NCBI GenBank assembly: GCA_019636235.1
Contig: JAHBXW010000001.1
Span: forward strand, 248,001 to 312,000
Length of the DNA: 64,000 bases
Source of the DNA: Planctomyces sp.
GTDB taxonomy: Bacteria; Planctomycetota; Planctomycetia; Planctomycetales; Planctomycetaceae
Direction of reading: 5' to 3'
The stretch's first letter is position 1; the number at the start of each line of letters is the position of its first letter. This document shows, in pieces, positions 57,171-64,000 of the stretch. The notes below the pieces were generated by a model that was not told where the DNA came from, did not search any database, and saw only the letters and a list, made by a program, of their open reading frames with translations. The translations under genes were made by a program, and so were the position numbers.

Positions 57171-58592
57171 ATGCATCGTCCAGTATTTCCTGGCAGTCTC
57201 CGGCGGCGCGATGTGCTGGCCAGGTCCGCATTGGGCCTGGGGGCGCTGGGCCTCGCGGGCGTGCTGCGGGATCAGGGAGAGTTGCTGGCGGGAGATGACG
57301 CGCAATCTCCCCTGGCGCCGCGGCAGCCGCATTTCGACTCCCGGGCGAAGCGAGTCATCCACTTCTTCCTGAACGGCGGTCCGTCGCACGTCGATACGTT
57401 CGACCACAAGCCGGCGCTCAAGGAATACGAGGGGCGGACGGTCGAGGGGACGCTGCGCACGGAGCGCAAGACGGGTGCAGCGTTCCCGTCGCCGTTCGAA
57501 TTCCGTCCCCGTGGCGAATCCGGGCTGATGATCAGCGACCTGTTCTCGCGGACGGCCGAGCACGCGGACGACATCGCCGTCATCCGTTCCATGTATGCGC
57601 AGGTGCCGAACCACGAGCCTTCGCTGATGCTGATGAACTGCGGCGACTCGGTTCAGCCGCGTCCCAGCGTGGGCGCGTGGGTGCTGTACGGGCTGGGGAC
57701 CGAGAACCAGAACCTGCCGGGATTCGTGGCGATGTGCCCGGGGGGCATGCCGATCAAGGATTCGGAAAACTGGCAGTCGGGCTTCCTGCCGGGGGCGCTG
57801 CAGGGGACATATGTCGATTCGCAGCACAAGGAGCTGAGCCGGCTGATCGAGAACATCGAACACCCGCAGATCTCGACGGCGGCCCAGCGGCGGCAACTGG
57901 ACCTGTTGGCGAAGCTGAACGCCGAACATCGCGCGGCGCGGCTGGATTCCCGACTGGACGCGCGGATTCAATCGTTTGAGCTCGCGTTCCGGATGCAGCG
58001 GGACGCCAGCGAGGCGTTCGACCTGACCGAGGAACCGGAGCACGTCCAGCAGGCGTACGGGGACGGCGTGCATGGCCGGCAGACGCTGATCGCCCGCCGG
58101 CTACTGGAGCGGGGCGTCCGCTACGTCCAGTTGTGGCACGGGGCGGGGCAGCCCTGGGACAATCACGACAACATCGAGAAGAACCACCGCACGCTGGCCG
58201 GACAGATCGACCAGCCGATCGCCGCGCTGATCGCCGACCTCAAGCAGCGGGGAATGTTCGACGACACGTTGATCATCTGGGGGGGCGAATTCGGGCGGAC
58301 TCCGACCGTCGAGCTGGGCGGCGACGGCAAATCGCAGCTGGGCCGGGACCACAACCACTATGGGTTCAGCGTCTGGCTGGCAGGGGGCGGCATCAAGGGG
58401 GGACAGGCCTACGGCGCGACGGACGAGCTCGGCTTCCAGGCGGTGGAGAATCCGGTCAGCGTGCATGACCTGCACGCGACGGTCCTGCACCAGCTCGGTT
58501 TCGACCATGAACGGCTGACGTATCGCTATGCCGGCCGGGATTTCCGGCTGACGGACGTGCACGGCCGGGTGATTCGTGAGATTCTGGCGTGA
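57171..58592 (+). CDS. DUF1501 protein, partner of the PSD1/DUF1553 protein
   Basis: The start at 57171 (GGAAGG upstream) gives 473 residues with a Tat-type leader (SLRRRDVLARSALGLGALGL). DUF1501 signatures are VIHFFLNGGPSHVDTFDHKP, a DHNHYGFSVWLAGGG segment and WGGEFGRTPTVELGGDGK, matching the sulfatase-like fold. The spacing of 56 bp from the PSD1 gene and same strand fit the widespread DUF1553-DUF1501 pair of planctomycetes, whose joint activity is often linked to sulfated or complex polysaccharide use but is unproven. Confidence 0.93.
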   Translation: MHRPVFPGSLRRRDVLARSALGLGALGLAGVLRDQGELLAGDDAQSPLAPRQPHFDSRAKRVIHFFLNGGPSHVDTFDHKPALKEYEGRTVEGTLRTERKTGAAFPSPFEFRPRGESGLMISDLFSRTAEHADDIAVIRSMYAQVPNHEPSLMLMNCGDSVQPRPSVGAWVLYGLGTENQNLPGFVAMCPGGMPIKDSENWQSGFLPGALQGTYVDSQHKELSRLIENIEHPQISTAAQRRQLDLLAKLNAEHRAARLDSRLDARIQSFELAFRMQRDASEAFDLTEEPEHVQQAYGDGVHGRQTLIARRLLERGVRYVQLWHGAGQPWDNHDNIEKNHRTLAGQIDQPIAALIADLKQRGMFDDTLIIWGGEFGRTPTVELGGDGKSQLGRDHNHYGFSVWLAGGGIKGGQAYGATDELGFQAVENPVSVHDLHATVLHQLGFDHERLTYRYAGRDFRLTDVHGRVIREILA

Positions 58593-58617
58593 TGCTGTGG
58601 AGCGTGTTGAAGCGTCG

Positions 58618-58692
58618 ATGCTCAGCCCATCCGAAAGGAGTGGACCGTGGGATGCCGAGCATTCTCGTGTCGACTGGAGCATGAGCACGAGA
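58618..58692. repeat. Two adjacent inverted repeats flanking the entry point of the lower-GC gene
   Basis: An imperfect inverted repeat uses ATGCTC...CATCC (58618-58632) and its complement (58649-58662). A second, perfect 7-bp one is TCTCGTG (58663-58669) with CACGAGA (58686-58692). They lie directly before the GTG at 58700. They could be a terminator for the DUF1501 gene plus a regulatory site, or traces of insertion. Confidence 0.4.
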
Positions 58693-58699
58693 GAGCGTA

Positions 58700-59269
58700 G
58701 TGAGCAACTCAGCCAGCCGACAGATTCCTGAGTTCCGAGAGGATGGTTACCTTCCAGTTGGTGTGTTTCGCGCTTCCGCTGAAAAAGTCATATTCCGCTT
58801 TGGTTCGCCGAATCGGAAGCGACGCCAACTCGTGCTGCGAATCCGTCGCTGGATTGAACTCGCGAAGGCAGTCGGCGCCATTAAACTATTGGTTGATGGC
58901 AGTTTTGTGACTTCAGCAGAGTCTCCGAATGATGTGGACGCCGTCGTGTGGTTGCCCTTGGATTTTGCCGAGCAGCTTGCGCGCACTTTTGAGCCGGCGA
59001 TGGAACTTGAGTCGATGCTGCTGTCGCGAAGTCCAGAAGAGCAAGGGGCTGGTGGAGGTGGAGCTATGATCTCGACTCTGACGGAATACGAGCGTGCCCG
59101 CGATGAACTTCGGGATCTGGAAAGCCGACTCGGTCGGCTTGAGCAGGAGTATCCGATTGGAAAGAAGGGGTACACGAAGGCGGGCGTGCGGAAGTTGATC
59201 GCGAGGCTGCATGAGGAGTTGGCTGTCTATGAAGGGGCCGAGGCTTCGAGGTCCACGGAAACTCAGTAG
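58700..59269 (+). CDS. Nucleotidyltransferase-like (DUF6932-type) protein fused to a coiled-coil partner
   Basis: A GTG start with GAGAG upstream gives 189 residues. Residues 1-112 look like the DUF6932 nucleotidyltransferase group: YLPVGVFRASAEKVIFRFG, and the NTase core G67-S68-x9-D78-V-D80 in LLVDGSFVTSAESPNDVDAV. A Gly-rich linker (116-121) leads to a charged helical segment (123-178: YERARDELRDLESRLGRLE, YTKAGVRKLIARLHEELAVY). The linker's codons read GGTGGAGGTGGAG directly before an internal ATG (59066), an excellent ribosome-binding site, so the second part may also be made alone. Lower GC than its neighbours. Possible fused toxin-antitoxin-like pair. Confidence 0.7.
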   Translation: MSNSASRQIPEFREDGYLPVGVFRASAEKVIFRFGSPNRKRRQLVLRIRRWIELAKAVGAIKLLVDGSFVTSAESPNDVDAVVWLPLDFAEQLARTFEPAMELESMLLSRSPEEQGAGGGGAMISTLTEYERARDELRDLESRLGRLEQEYPIGKKGYTKAGVRKLIARLHEELAVYEGAEASRSTETQ

Positions 59270-59326
59270 TCAGGGTGCAGACGCCCCGGCCAGAGACGTG
59301 CGGAAACGGGATTTCACAGGTGATGC

Positions 59327-60355
59327 ATGACGCGAAGGATCGTCCGTCCCGACAAGCTCGATCTCGATTCCCCCGGCCGGCGGGATTACTGGGTGGCGCT
59401 CGAACACGACAGCATCTGGGGGGATCACCTGATCCCGCTGACGGTGTTCGTCGGACCTGAGGCGCGGGACGGGCAGGGGCTGGTCGCGTTCGGCTCGAAT
59501 CACGGCAACGAATACGAAGGGCCCGTCGTCCTCAAACACCTGTTGCGGCAGATCCGCATCGAGGATGTCCGCGGCCGGGTGATTCTGATTCCCGTTCTGA
59601 ATCCCGCGGCCTTTCTCGCGGGCACGCGCGAAAGCCGGCTGGACGACGACGTGAACCTGAACCGGGCGTTTGTGGACGGGGCGGGCGTGACGCCGGCGCT
59701 GGGCGGCATCACCCACCGCATCGCGGCGTTCGTGCGGCAGCAGATCTGGCCGCGCGTGCACATCGTCCTCGACCTGCATTCGGGAGGAGACGTCGCGCGG
59801 TTCGCGATCTGCGCGAACTATCACCCGCTCGAAGACCCCGCGCTCAGCGCACAGATCGAGGACACGGCGCGATGGTTCGGCACGCCGGCCATCATGGTCT
59901 ACCAGAACCTCACGCCGGGGTTATTGCCCAGCGAGGCCGAGCGGCTGGGCAAGATCACCGTGGGAACCGAGTTGGGCTGGGGCCGGGCCGTCAACACGGA
60001 CGGCGTCCGATACGGGCGGCAGGGAGTGCTGGCGGCGCTCATCCGCAACGGCCTGCTGCACGGCACGATCGAGCCGATCGGACATCACCGCGACGGCACG
60101 CAGCGCAAGCTGGAGATGGTCGACCGCGACTGCTTTATCCCCGCGCCGTTCGCCGGCCATTACGAACCGCTCATCGACTGCGGCGCGGCGGTCCAGCGCG
60201 GTCAGACCGTCGGCCTGCTGCATGATTTCGACCACATTGACCTCGAGCCCTGGCCCTGCGTCGCGGCGCTGGACGGCGTCGTGCTGGCCCAGGCCTGGGC
60301 CGCGCCGGTGCCGAAAGGCCAGCACATCGTCGTGGTGGCCCGCGACATCACCTGA
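59327..60355 (+). CDS. Succinylglutamate desuccinylase/aspartoacylase-family metallohydrolase
   Basis: A 342-residue protein behind AGGTGA. The zinc site of the AstE/AspA group is visible: FGSNHGNEYEGPVVL (His and Glu), DVNLNRAF and VLDLHSGGDVARF (second His). The C-terminal half has FAGHYEPLIDCGAAVQRGQ, the beta-barrel segment of the AstE/AspA-like group. It would remove an acyl group from an amino-acid or sugar-acid amide, or process a related carboxylate. It begins a plus-strand run with the enolase-type enzyme and the MFS transporter, which suggests catabolism of one substrate. Confidence 0.87.
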   Translation: MTRRIVRPDKLDLDSPGRRDYWVALEHDSIWGDHLIPLTVFVGPEARDGQGLVAFGSNHGNEYEGPVVLKHLLRQIRIEDVRGRVILIPVLNPAAFLAGTRESRLDDDVNLNRAFVDGAGVTPALGGITHRIAAFVRQQIWPRVHIVLDLHSGGDVARFAICANYHPLEDPALSAQIEDTARWFGTPAIMVYQNLTPGLLPSEAERLGKITVGTELGWGRAVNTDGVRYGRQGVLAALIRNGLLHGTIEPIGHHRDGTQRKLEMVDRDCFIPAPFAGHYEPLIDCGAAVQRGQTVGLLHDFDHIDLEPWPCVAALDGVVLAQAWAAPVPKGQHIVVVARDIT

Positions 60356-60418
60356 GCCCGCCATCCGCGGGGCATTCCAGTCTTCCTTCCATTCGATCGA
60401 TCCCTCTTCGGTTCCCTT

Positions 60419-61540
60419 ATGAAGATCACGGAAATCGTCTGTCAGATCCTGCGGATCAAGAATGTCGAGGCCAAGACCGCCAGCAGTCAGGATTCGGTCC
60501 TGGTGCGGGTCCGGACCGACAACGGCCTGGAAGGCATCGGCGAAGCGGACTCCTCGCCGGAAATGGTGAAGGCCGTCATCGATGCGCCCTTCAGTCACAA
60601 CGTGGCGACCGGCCTGCGGCAGCTGTTGATCGGCGAGAATCCGCTGGAGACCGAACGGCTGTGGCAGACGATGTACCGCCGGACCATGTATTGCGGCCGT
60701 CGGTCGGTCACGCTGACGGCCATGTCGGCGATCGACATGGCGCTGTGGGACATCAAGGGCAAGCACTTCGGCGAGCCGATCCACCGGCTGCTGGGGGGCA
60801 AACGCCACTGCCGGATCCTGGCGTACGCGTCGATCCTGTTCGGCAAGAACGGGGATGAGACGGCGGAGATCGGCCGCCGCTGGCGGGAGGCGGGCTACAA
60901 GGCGGTGAAGTTCGGCTGGGAGCCGATGGGGGAGAGCGAGGCGGTGGACGTCGACCTGGTGCGCGGGGCGCGGCGGGGCGTCGGGAATGACGGGACCGTG
61001 CTGATCGACGCGGGCTGCGTCTGGGACGCTCGAACCGCGCTGCAGCGTGCGGAGGCGTTCGCCGAGCAGAAGATCGGCTGGCTGGAGGAGGCCCTGCATC
61101 CGGACGATTATGAGGGCTACCGCTGGCTGCGGGATCGCTCGCCGGTGCCGATCGCGGCGGGGGAGGAGGAATGCGGTCGGCAGTCGTTCCGGCCGCTGAT
61201 CGACGGCCGCTGCCTGGACATCTATCAGGTCGATCTGTCGCGGAACGGGTTCACGGACGCCGCGTACATCCGGCAGCGCGTCGAAGAGATTGGCGCGCGG
61301 CTGTGCAATCACTGTTACACCAGTCCCGTGACGGTGGCGGCCAGCCTGCACTGGCTGAGCACCTGTCGGGACGCGTTTCTGTTTGAGGACTGCGTCGAGG
61401 ATTCGCCGCTGCGGCACGAGTTGACGCAGGAACGGGTGCAGGCGGTGGACGGCTGGATCGAAGTGCCGGACCGCCCGGGCCTGGGAGTGACGCTGAATGA
61501 GGACTTCGTGCGTTCGACGCTGATCTCGGAATCGGCATGA
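60419..61540 (+). CDS. Enolase-superfamily enzyme (mandelate racemase / muconate lactonizing group)
   Basis: A 373-residue protein with the capping domain start KITEIVCQILRIKNVEAKTA and a barrel. Metal ligands are D in VLIDAGCVWD, E in GWLEEALHPDD and E in AAGEEECGRQSF. Candidate acid/base residues are the lysine in GYKAVKFGWEP and the histidine in LCNHCYTSPVT. Members abstract a proton next to a carboxylate to dehydrate or racemise sugar acids. It sits between the metallohydrolase and MFS genes, which supports a sugar-acid or related catabolic route. Dehydratase is more likely than racemase, but unproven. Confidence 0.9.
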   Translation: MKITEIVCQILRIKNVEAKTASSQDSVLVRVRTDNGLEGIGEADSSPEMVKAVIDAPFSHNVATGLRQLLIGENPLETERLWQTMYRRTMYCGRRSVTLTAMSAIDMALWDIKGKHFGEPIHRLLGGKRHCRILAYASILFGKNGDETAEIGRRWREAGYKAVKFGWEPMGESEAVDVDLVRGARRGVGNDGTVLIDAGCVWDARTALQRAEAFAEQKIGWLEEALHPDDYEGYRWLRDRSPVPIAAGEEECGRQSFRPLIDGRCLDIYQVDLSRNGFTDAAYIRQRVEEIGARLCNHCYTSPVTVAASLHWLSTCRDAFLFEDCVEDSPLRHELTQERVQAVDGWIEVPDRPGLGVTLNEDFVRSTLISESA

Positions 61541-61610
61541 CGCGGGGCCCGCGCGGCGGGACCGGGAACTTGGACCGCCGGCCGGGGTCGGCGCGGGTCG
61601 GACGCAGCGC

Positions 61611-63008
61611 ATGATGCCTGAGGAGCCATCGCCGACGCGGGTCCGTTACGGAGTGCTGGCGTTCGTCTGCGGCCTGTCGATGGTCACGTACCTCGACCGG
61701 GTCTGTTTCGGGGCGGCGGCGATCGCGATCGCCGAGGCGCTGTCGTTGCGGGATGTGACGGAGCTGAAGGGCGCGTTCACGGCGTTTGCGCTGGCGTACG
61801 CGATTTTCGAAGTTCCGGCCGGCTGGATGGGGGACCGTCTGGGGCCGCGCGGGACGTTGATTCGGATCGTCGTCTGGTGGTCCGTCTTCACGGCGCTGAC
61901 GGGTCTGGTGGGATTGCAAATCGGCGGCGTGACATTGGGCGGGCTGGGGGTGCTGATCACGCTGCGGTTTCTGTTCGGCGCCGGCGAAGCGGGCGCGTAC
62001 CCGAACATCACGCGGGCGATCCACAACTGGTTTCCGCCGGGAATGTGGGAGACGGCCCAGGGCTGCGTGTGGATGAGCGGCCGGCTGATGGGGGGCCTGA
62101 CGCCCTTCTTGTGGGGGCTGCTGGTGGCGGGCACGGCGGAGCGGGCGCCGTTGATGACCTGGCGGGGGGCCTTCGTGACGTTCGGCCTGTTGGGGCTGGT
62201 GTGGTCGGCGGCGTTCGCGCTGTGGTTTCGCAACACGCCGGACGAACATCCCGGAACGAATGACGCCGAGCGGGAGTTGATCGCGACCTCGACGCGCTGG
62301 CAGGCGGGGCACTCGGACACGCCCTGGCGGGCGTTGCTGACCAATCGCTCTTTGTGGCTGTTGTGCGGGATGTACACGCTCGTCAACTACGGCTGGATCT
62401 TCAATATCACATATCTGCCCTCGTACCTGACGACGCGGTTCGCGCTGTCCGAGACGAGCGTCCTCGGAAACCTGTACAAAGGAGCGCCGCTGTGGTTCGG
62501 CGCGGCCGGCTGCCTGCTGGGGGGGCTGGTGGTGAACGCGATCAGCCGCCGGATCGGCGACCGGATGCGGGCCCGCCGGATGGTCTGCGCGCCGGTGATG
62601 CTGCTGTGCGCGGCGTGCTGGTGGACGGCGCTGTCCGCCGAGAATGTGCACGCGTTCTGCGTGTCGGTTTCGCTGGCCGCGTTCTGCATCGATCTGACCC
62701 TGGGCTCGGCGTGGGCGACGTGTCAGGACCTGGGGCGGCGACACGCGGCGGTGGCGGCCGCGTGCATGAACACCATCGGCACGCTGGGCGCGGCGGTGTC
62801 CGGATGGCTGACCGGTTCGCTGGTGGAGTGGACCGTGGCGGCACGGGCCGGCGCGCTGCATGTGCCCGTCGAACGGCTGTCCGAGACGGAGAAGCAGGCG
62901 GCGCTGATGGCCGGCTATGATTCCGTGTTCGTCAGCTATGCCGCGGTGTACGTCGTGGCCGCGCTGTGCTGGACGTTGATCAGCACGCGCCGGCCGATCG
63001 GCGAGTGA
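61611..63008 (+). CDS. MFS transporter, anion:cation symporter type
   Basis: A 465-residue inner-membrane protein with about twelve hydrophobic helices. The first (VLAFVCGLSMVTYLDRVCFG) carries the YLDRxCFG signature of the ACS/hexuronate-phthalate branch, and the loop GWMGDRLGPRGTLIR is the MFS motif A. It should import an organic anion with protons or sodium. Its place between the enolase-type enzyme and a secreted carbohydrate-active-like gene points to uptake of a sugar acid. Confidence 0.92.
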   Translation: MMPEEPSPTRVRYGVLAFVCGLSMVTYLDRVCFGAAAIAIAEALSLRDVTELKGAFTAFALAYAIFEVPAGWMGDRLGPRGTLIRIVVWWSVFTALTGLVGLQIGGVTLGGLGVLITLRFLFGAGEAGAYPNITRAIHNWFPPGMWETAQGCVWMSGRLMGGLTPFLWGLLVAGTAERAPLMTWRGAFVTFGLLGLVWSAAFALWFRNTPDEHPGTNDAERELIATSTRWQAGHSDTPWRALLTNRSLWLLCGMYTLVNYGWIFNITYLPSYLTTRFALSETSVLGNLYKGAPLWFGAAGCLLGGLVVNAISRRIGDRMRARRMVCAPVMLLCAACWWTALSAENVHAFCVSVSLAAFCIDLTLGSAWATCQDLGRRHAAVAAACMNTIGTLGAAVSGWLTGSLVEWTVAARAGALHVPVERLSETEKQAALMAGYDSVFVSYAAVYVVAALCWTLISTRRPIGE

Positions 63009-63048
63009 GACCAAAGGCGGATCGTTCCGGCCCCTTCTTCAAGGAACA

Positions 63049-64000
63049 ATGCGGATGACGCGACTGGTTCGAAGTCTGGCGCTCGGCCTGCTGCTGGCCG
63101 CGGCTTCCCGGGCGGCATACGCGGAGGAGGGCGCGGGGCCAGCGGAGGAGAACCGCAGCCCGCTGGGCATCAATCTGTCGGGCGTCGTCGACTGGTCGAC
63201 CGAATACCCCTTCGTCGATGTGTTCCGCATGTCCCGGGCATGGGTGTCGAACGCGGAAGGGAAGCCGTGGGGACAGGGAGGCGAGCTGGATGTCGACGAG
63301 CGGGGCTGGGTCCGCCAGCTCGCGCCTGGCCAGTTCGCGACAACGCTGATCCTGACGTCCCCGGGCTACCCGACGGGACAGTACGTGTGCCTGTACGACG
63401 GCGACGGCATGCTGCGGATCGATTCGCAGCGCGTTGTGGAATCGCAGCCGGGTCGGCTGGTCGTCGAGGTGGGCGATCGTCCGGGGCTGCTGCTGCACAT
63501 TCGCCGGACGAACCCGGAGAACCCGGTGCGGAACATCCGGTTCCTGATGCCGGGCTGCGAGGAGACGCATCAATCGCAGCCCTTTTATAAGCCGTTCCTC
63601 GAGCGGACAAAGCGGTTTCCCGTGCTGCGATTCATGGACTGGATGCAGACGAACGGCAGCCGGCAGGAGCAGTGGAGCGACCGGCCCCGTCCGGATGACG
63701 CGAACCAGTCGCGCGGCGTGTGCCTGGAGCACATGCTCGATTTGTGCAACGAACTGGGCGTCGATCCGTGGTTCTGCATGCCGCACCGGGCCGATGACGA
63801 GTACGTGCGCGAGTTCGCACGACTGGTGTGGGATCGACTGGAACTCACGCGCCGCGTGTATGTCGAGCATTCCAACGAAGTCTGGAACTTCGGGTTCGAG
63901 CAGGCCCGCTATGCGGCGGCCGAGGGCAAGCGTCTGCAGTTGTCGGACAACGAGTATCAGGGGGCGCTGCGTTTCCATTCGCGGCGATCCGTGGCGATCT
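63049..64000 (+). CDS. Secreted carbohydrate-active-like protein (3' end outside window)
   Basis: The frame from ATG 63049 is open to the right edge (317 residues seen). An ATG at 63055 has a better-spaced AAGGA (63041-63045) and is the alternative. A signal peptide (LVRSLALGLLLAAASRAAYA) precedes LGINLSGVVDWSTEYPFVDV, GYPTGQYVCLYDGDGML, VLRFMDWMQTNGSRQEQW and VYVEHSNEVWNFGFEQARYA. The EHSNEVWN block with nearby acidic and aromatic residues resembles a group of planctomycete glycoside-hydrolase-like or cellulose-binding proteins. The family is not certain. It may degrade the polymer whose acid is used by the upstream genes. Confidence 0.82.
   Translation, partial: MRMTRLVRSLALGLLLAAASRAAYAEEGAGPAEENRSPLGINLSGVVDWSTEYPFVDVFRMSRAWVSNAEGKPWGQGGELDVDERGWVRQLAPGQFATTLILTSPGYPTGQYVCLYDGDGMLRIDSQRVVESQPGRLVVEVGDRPGLLLHIRRTNPENPVRNIRFLMPGCEETHQSQPFYKPFLERTKRFPVLRFMDWMQTNGSRQEQWSDRPRPDDANQSRGVCLEHMLDLCNELGVDPWFCMPHRADDEYVREFARLVWDRLELTRRVYVEHSNEVWNFGFEQARYAAAEGKRLQLSDNEYQGALRFHSRRSVAI

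Noticed and set aside
61251-63014. A 587-codon minus-strand frame across the enolase and MFS genes
   Set aside because: It spans two clear plus-strand genes and encodes an Arg/Pro/Gln-rich product with no motif.

Overview
The window is about 64 kb of GC-rich, gene-dense chromosome. It reads as a member of the phylum Planctomycetota, probably order Planctomycetales. The main evidence is a set of families typical of that phylum. These are DUF1501 proteins with Tat-type leaders, a PSD1/DUF1549/DUF1553 protein with cytochrome-c-like CxxCH motifs followed by its DUF1501 partner, and a Ser/Thr kinase fused to a formylglycine-generating-enzyme (FGE)-like domain. A small planctomycete pilin-like membrane protein, Tat-exported Gfo/Idh/MocA oxidoreductases, DUF11 lipoproteins and the futalosine-route enzyme MqnE point the same way. 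No species can be named from sequence alone. I see no prophage, insertion sequence, rRNA operon or CRISPR array.

Layout. 1-2.4 kb: the 5' part of a large lipoprotein gene that runs off the left edge. 2.5-10 kb: DinB-like protein, small basic protein, secreted ceramidase-like hydrolase, Gfo/Idh oxidoreductase, zinc-ribbon membrane protein, DUF1501 and pilin-like protein. 10.3-12 kb: glnS. 12-13.6 kb: a lower-GC patch with an HNH nuclease-like gene and an unknown secreted protein. 13.6-16.1 kb: kinase-FGE fusion. 16.3-23.7 kb: a plus-strand run of aminotransferase, two adjacent ATP-grasp ligases, beta-propeller, SixA-like phosphatase, pyruvate kinase, unknown protein and thioredoxin-like protein. 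23.8-28.2 kb: a minus-strand run of FAH-family protein, serS, degenerate SGNH protein and LolA-like protein. 28.4-32 kb: two paralogous secreted proteins and a DUF11 lipoprotein. 32-34.2 kb: UDP-glucuronate decarboxylase and a HAD-IIA phosphatase. 34.6-40.6 kb: small protein, triple zinc ribbon, VWA protein, NHL-like propeller and ABC-2 permease. 40.8-45.3 kb: tRNA-Glu, fabD, mqnE, acpS, membrane protein and two tandem Hsp20 genes. 45.7-53.6 kb: membrane proteins, a glycosyltransferase and two TPR proteins. 53.8-58.6 kb: PSD1/DUF1553 plus DUF1501. 58.7-59.3 kb: a lone lower-GC nucleotidyltransferase-like fusion gene. 59.3-64 kb: a likely catabolic cluster of AstE/AspA-like metallohydrolase, enolase-superfamily enzyme, MFS transporter and a secreted carbohydrate-active-like protein cut by the right edge.

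Housekeeping (glnS, serS, pyk, fabD, acpS, mqnE, tRNA-Glu) is mixed with a large share of exported proteins of unknown role. The most unusual items are the nucleotidyltransferase-like/coiled-coil fusion with a strong internal ribosome-binding site (58700-59269), the pyruvate kinase with residues of the K+-independent class, and the two adjacent ATP-grasp ligases. The Hsp20 leader that could hide its own ribosome-binding site, the terminator-like hairpin plus half-site array at 45.5-45.7 kb, the catalytically degenerate SGNH protein and the beta domain inserted in DUF1553 also stand out. Start codons were chosen by hand from ribosome-binding sites and signal peptides; several differ from the longest open frame.
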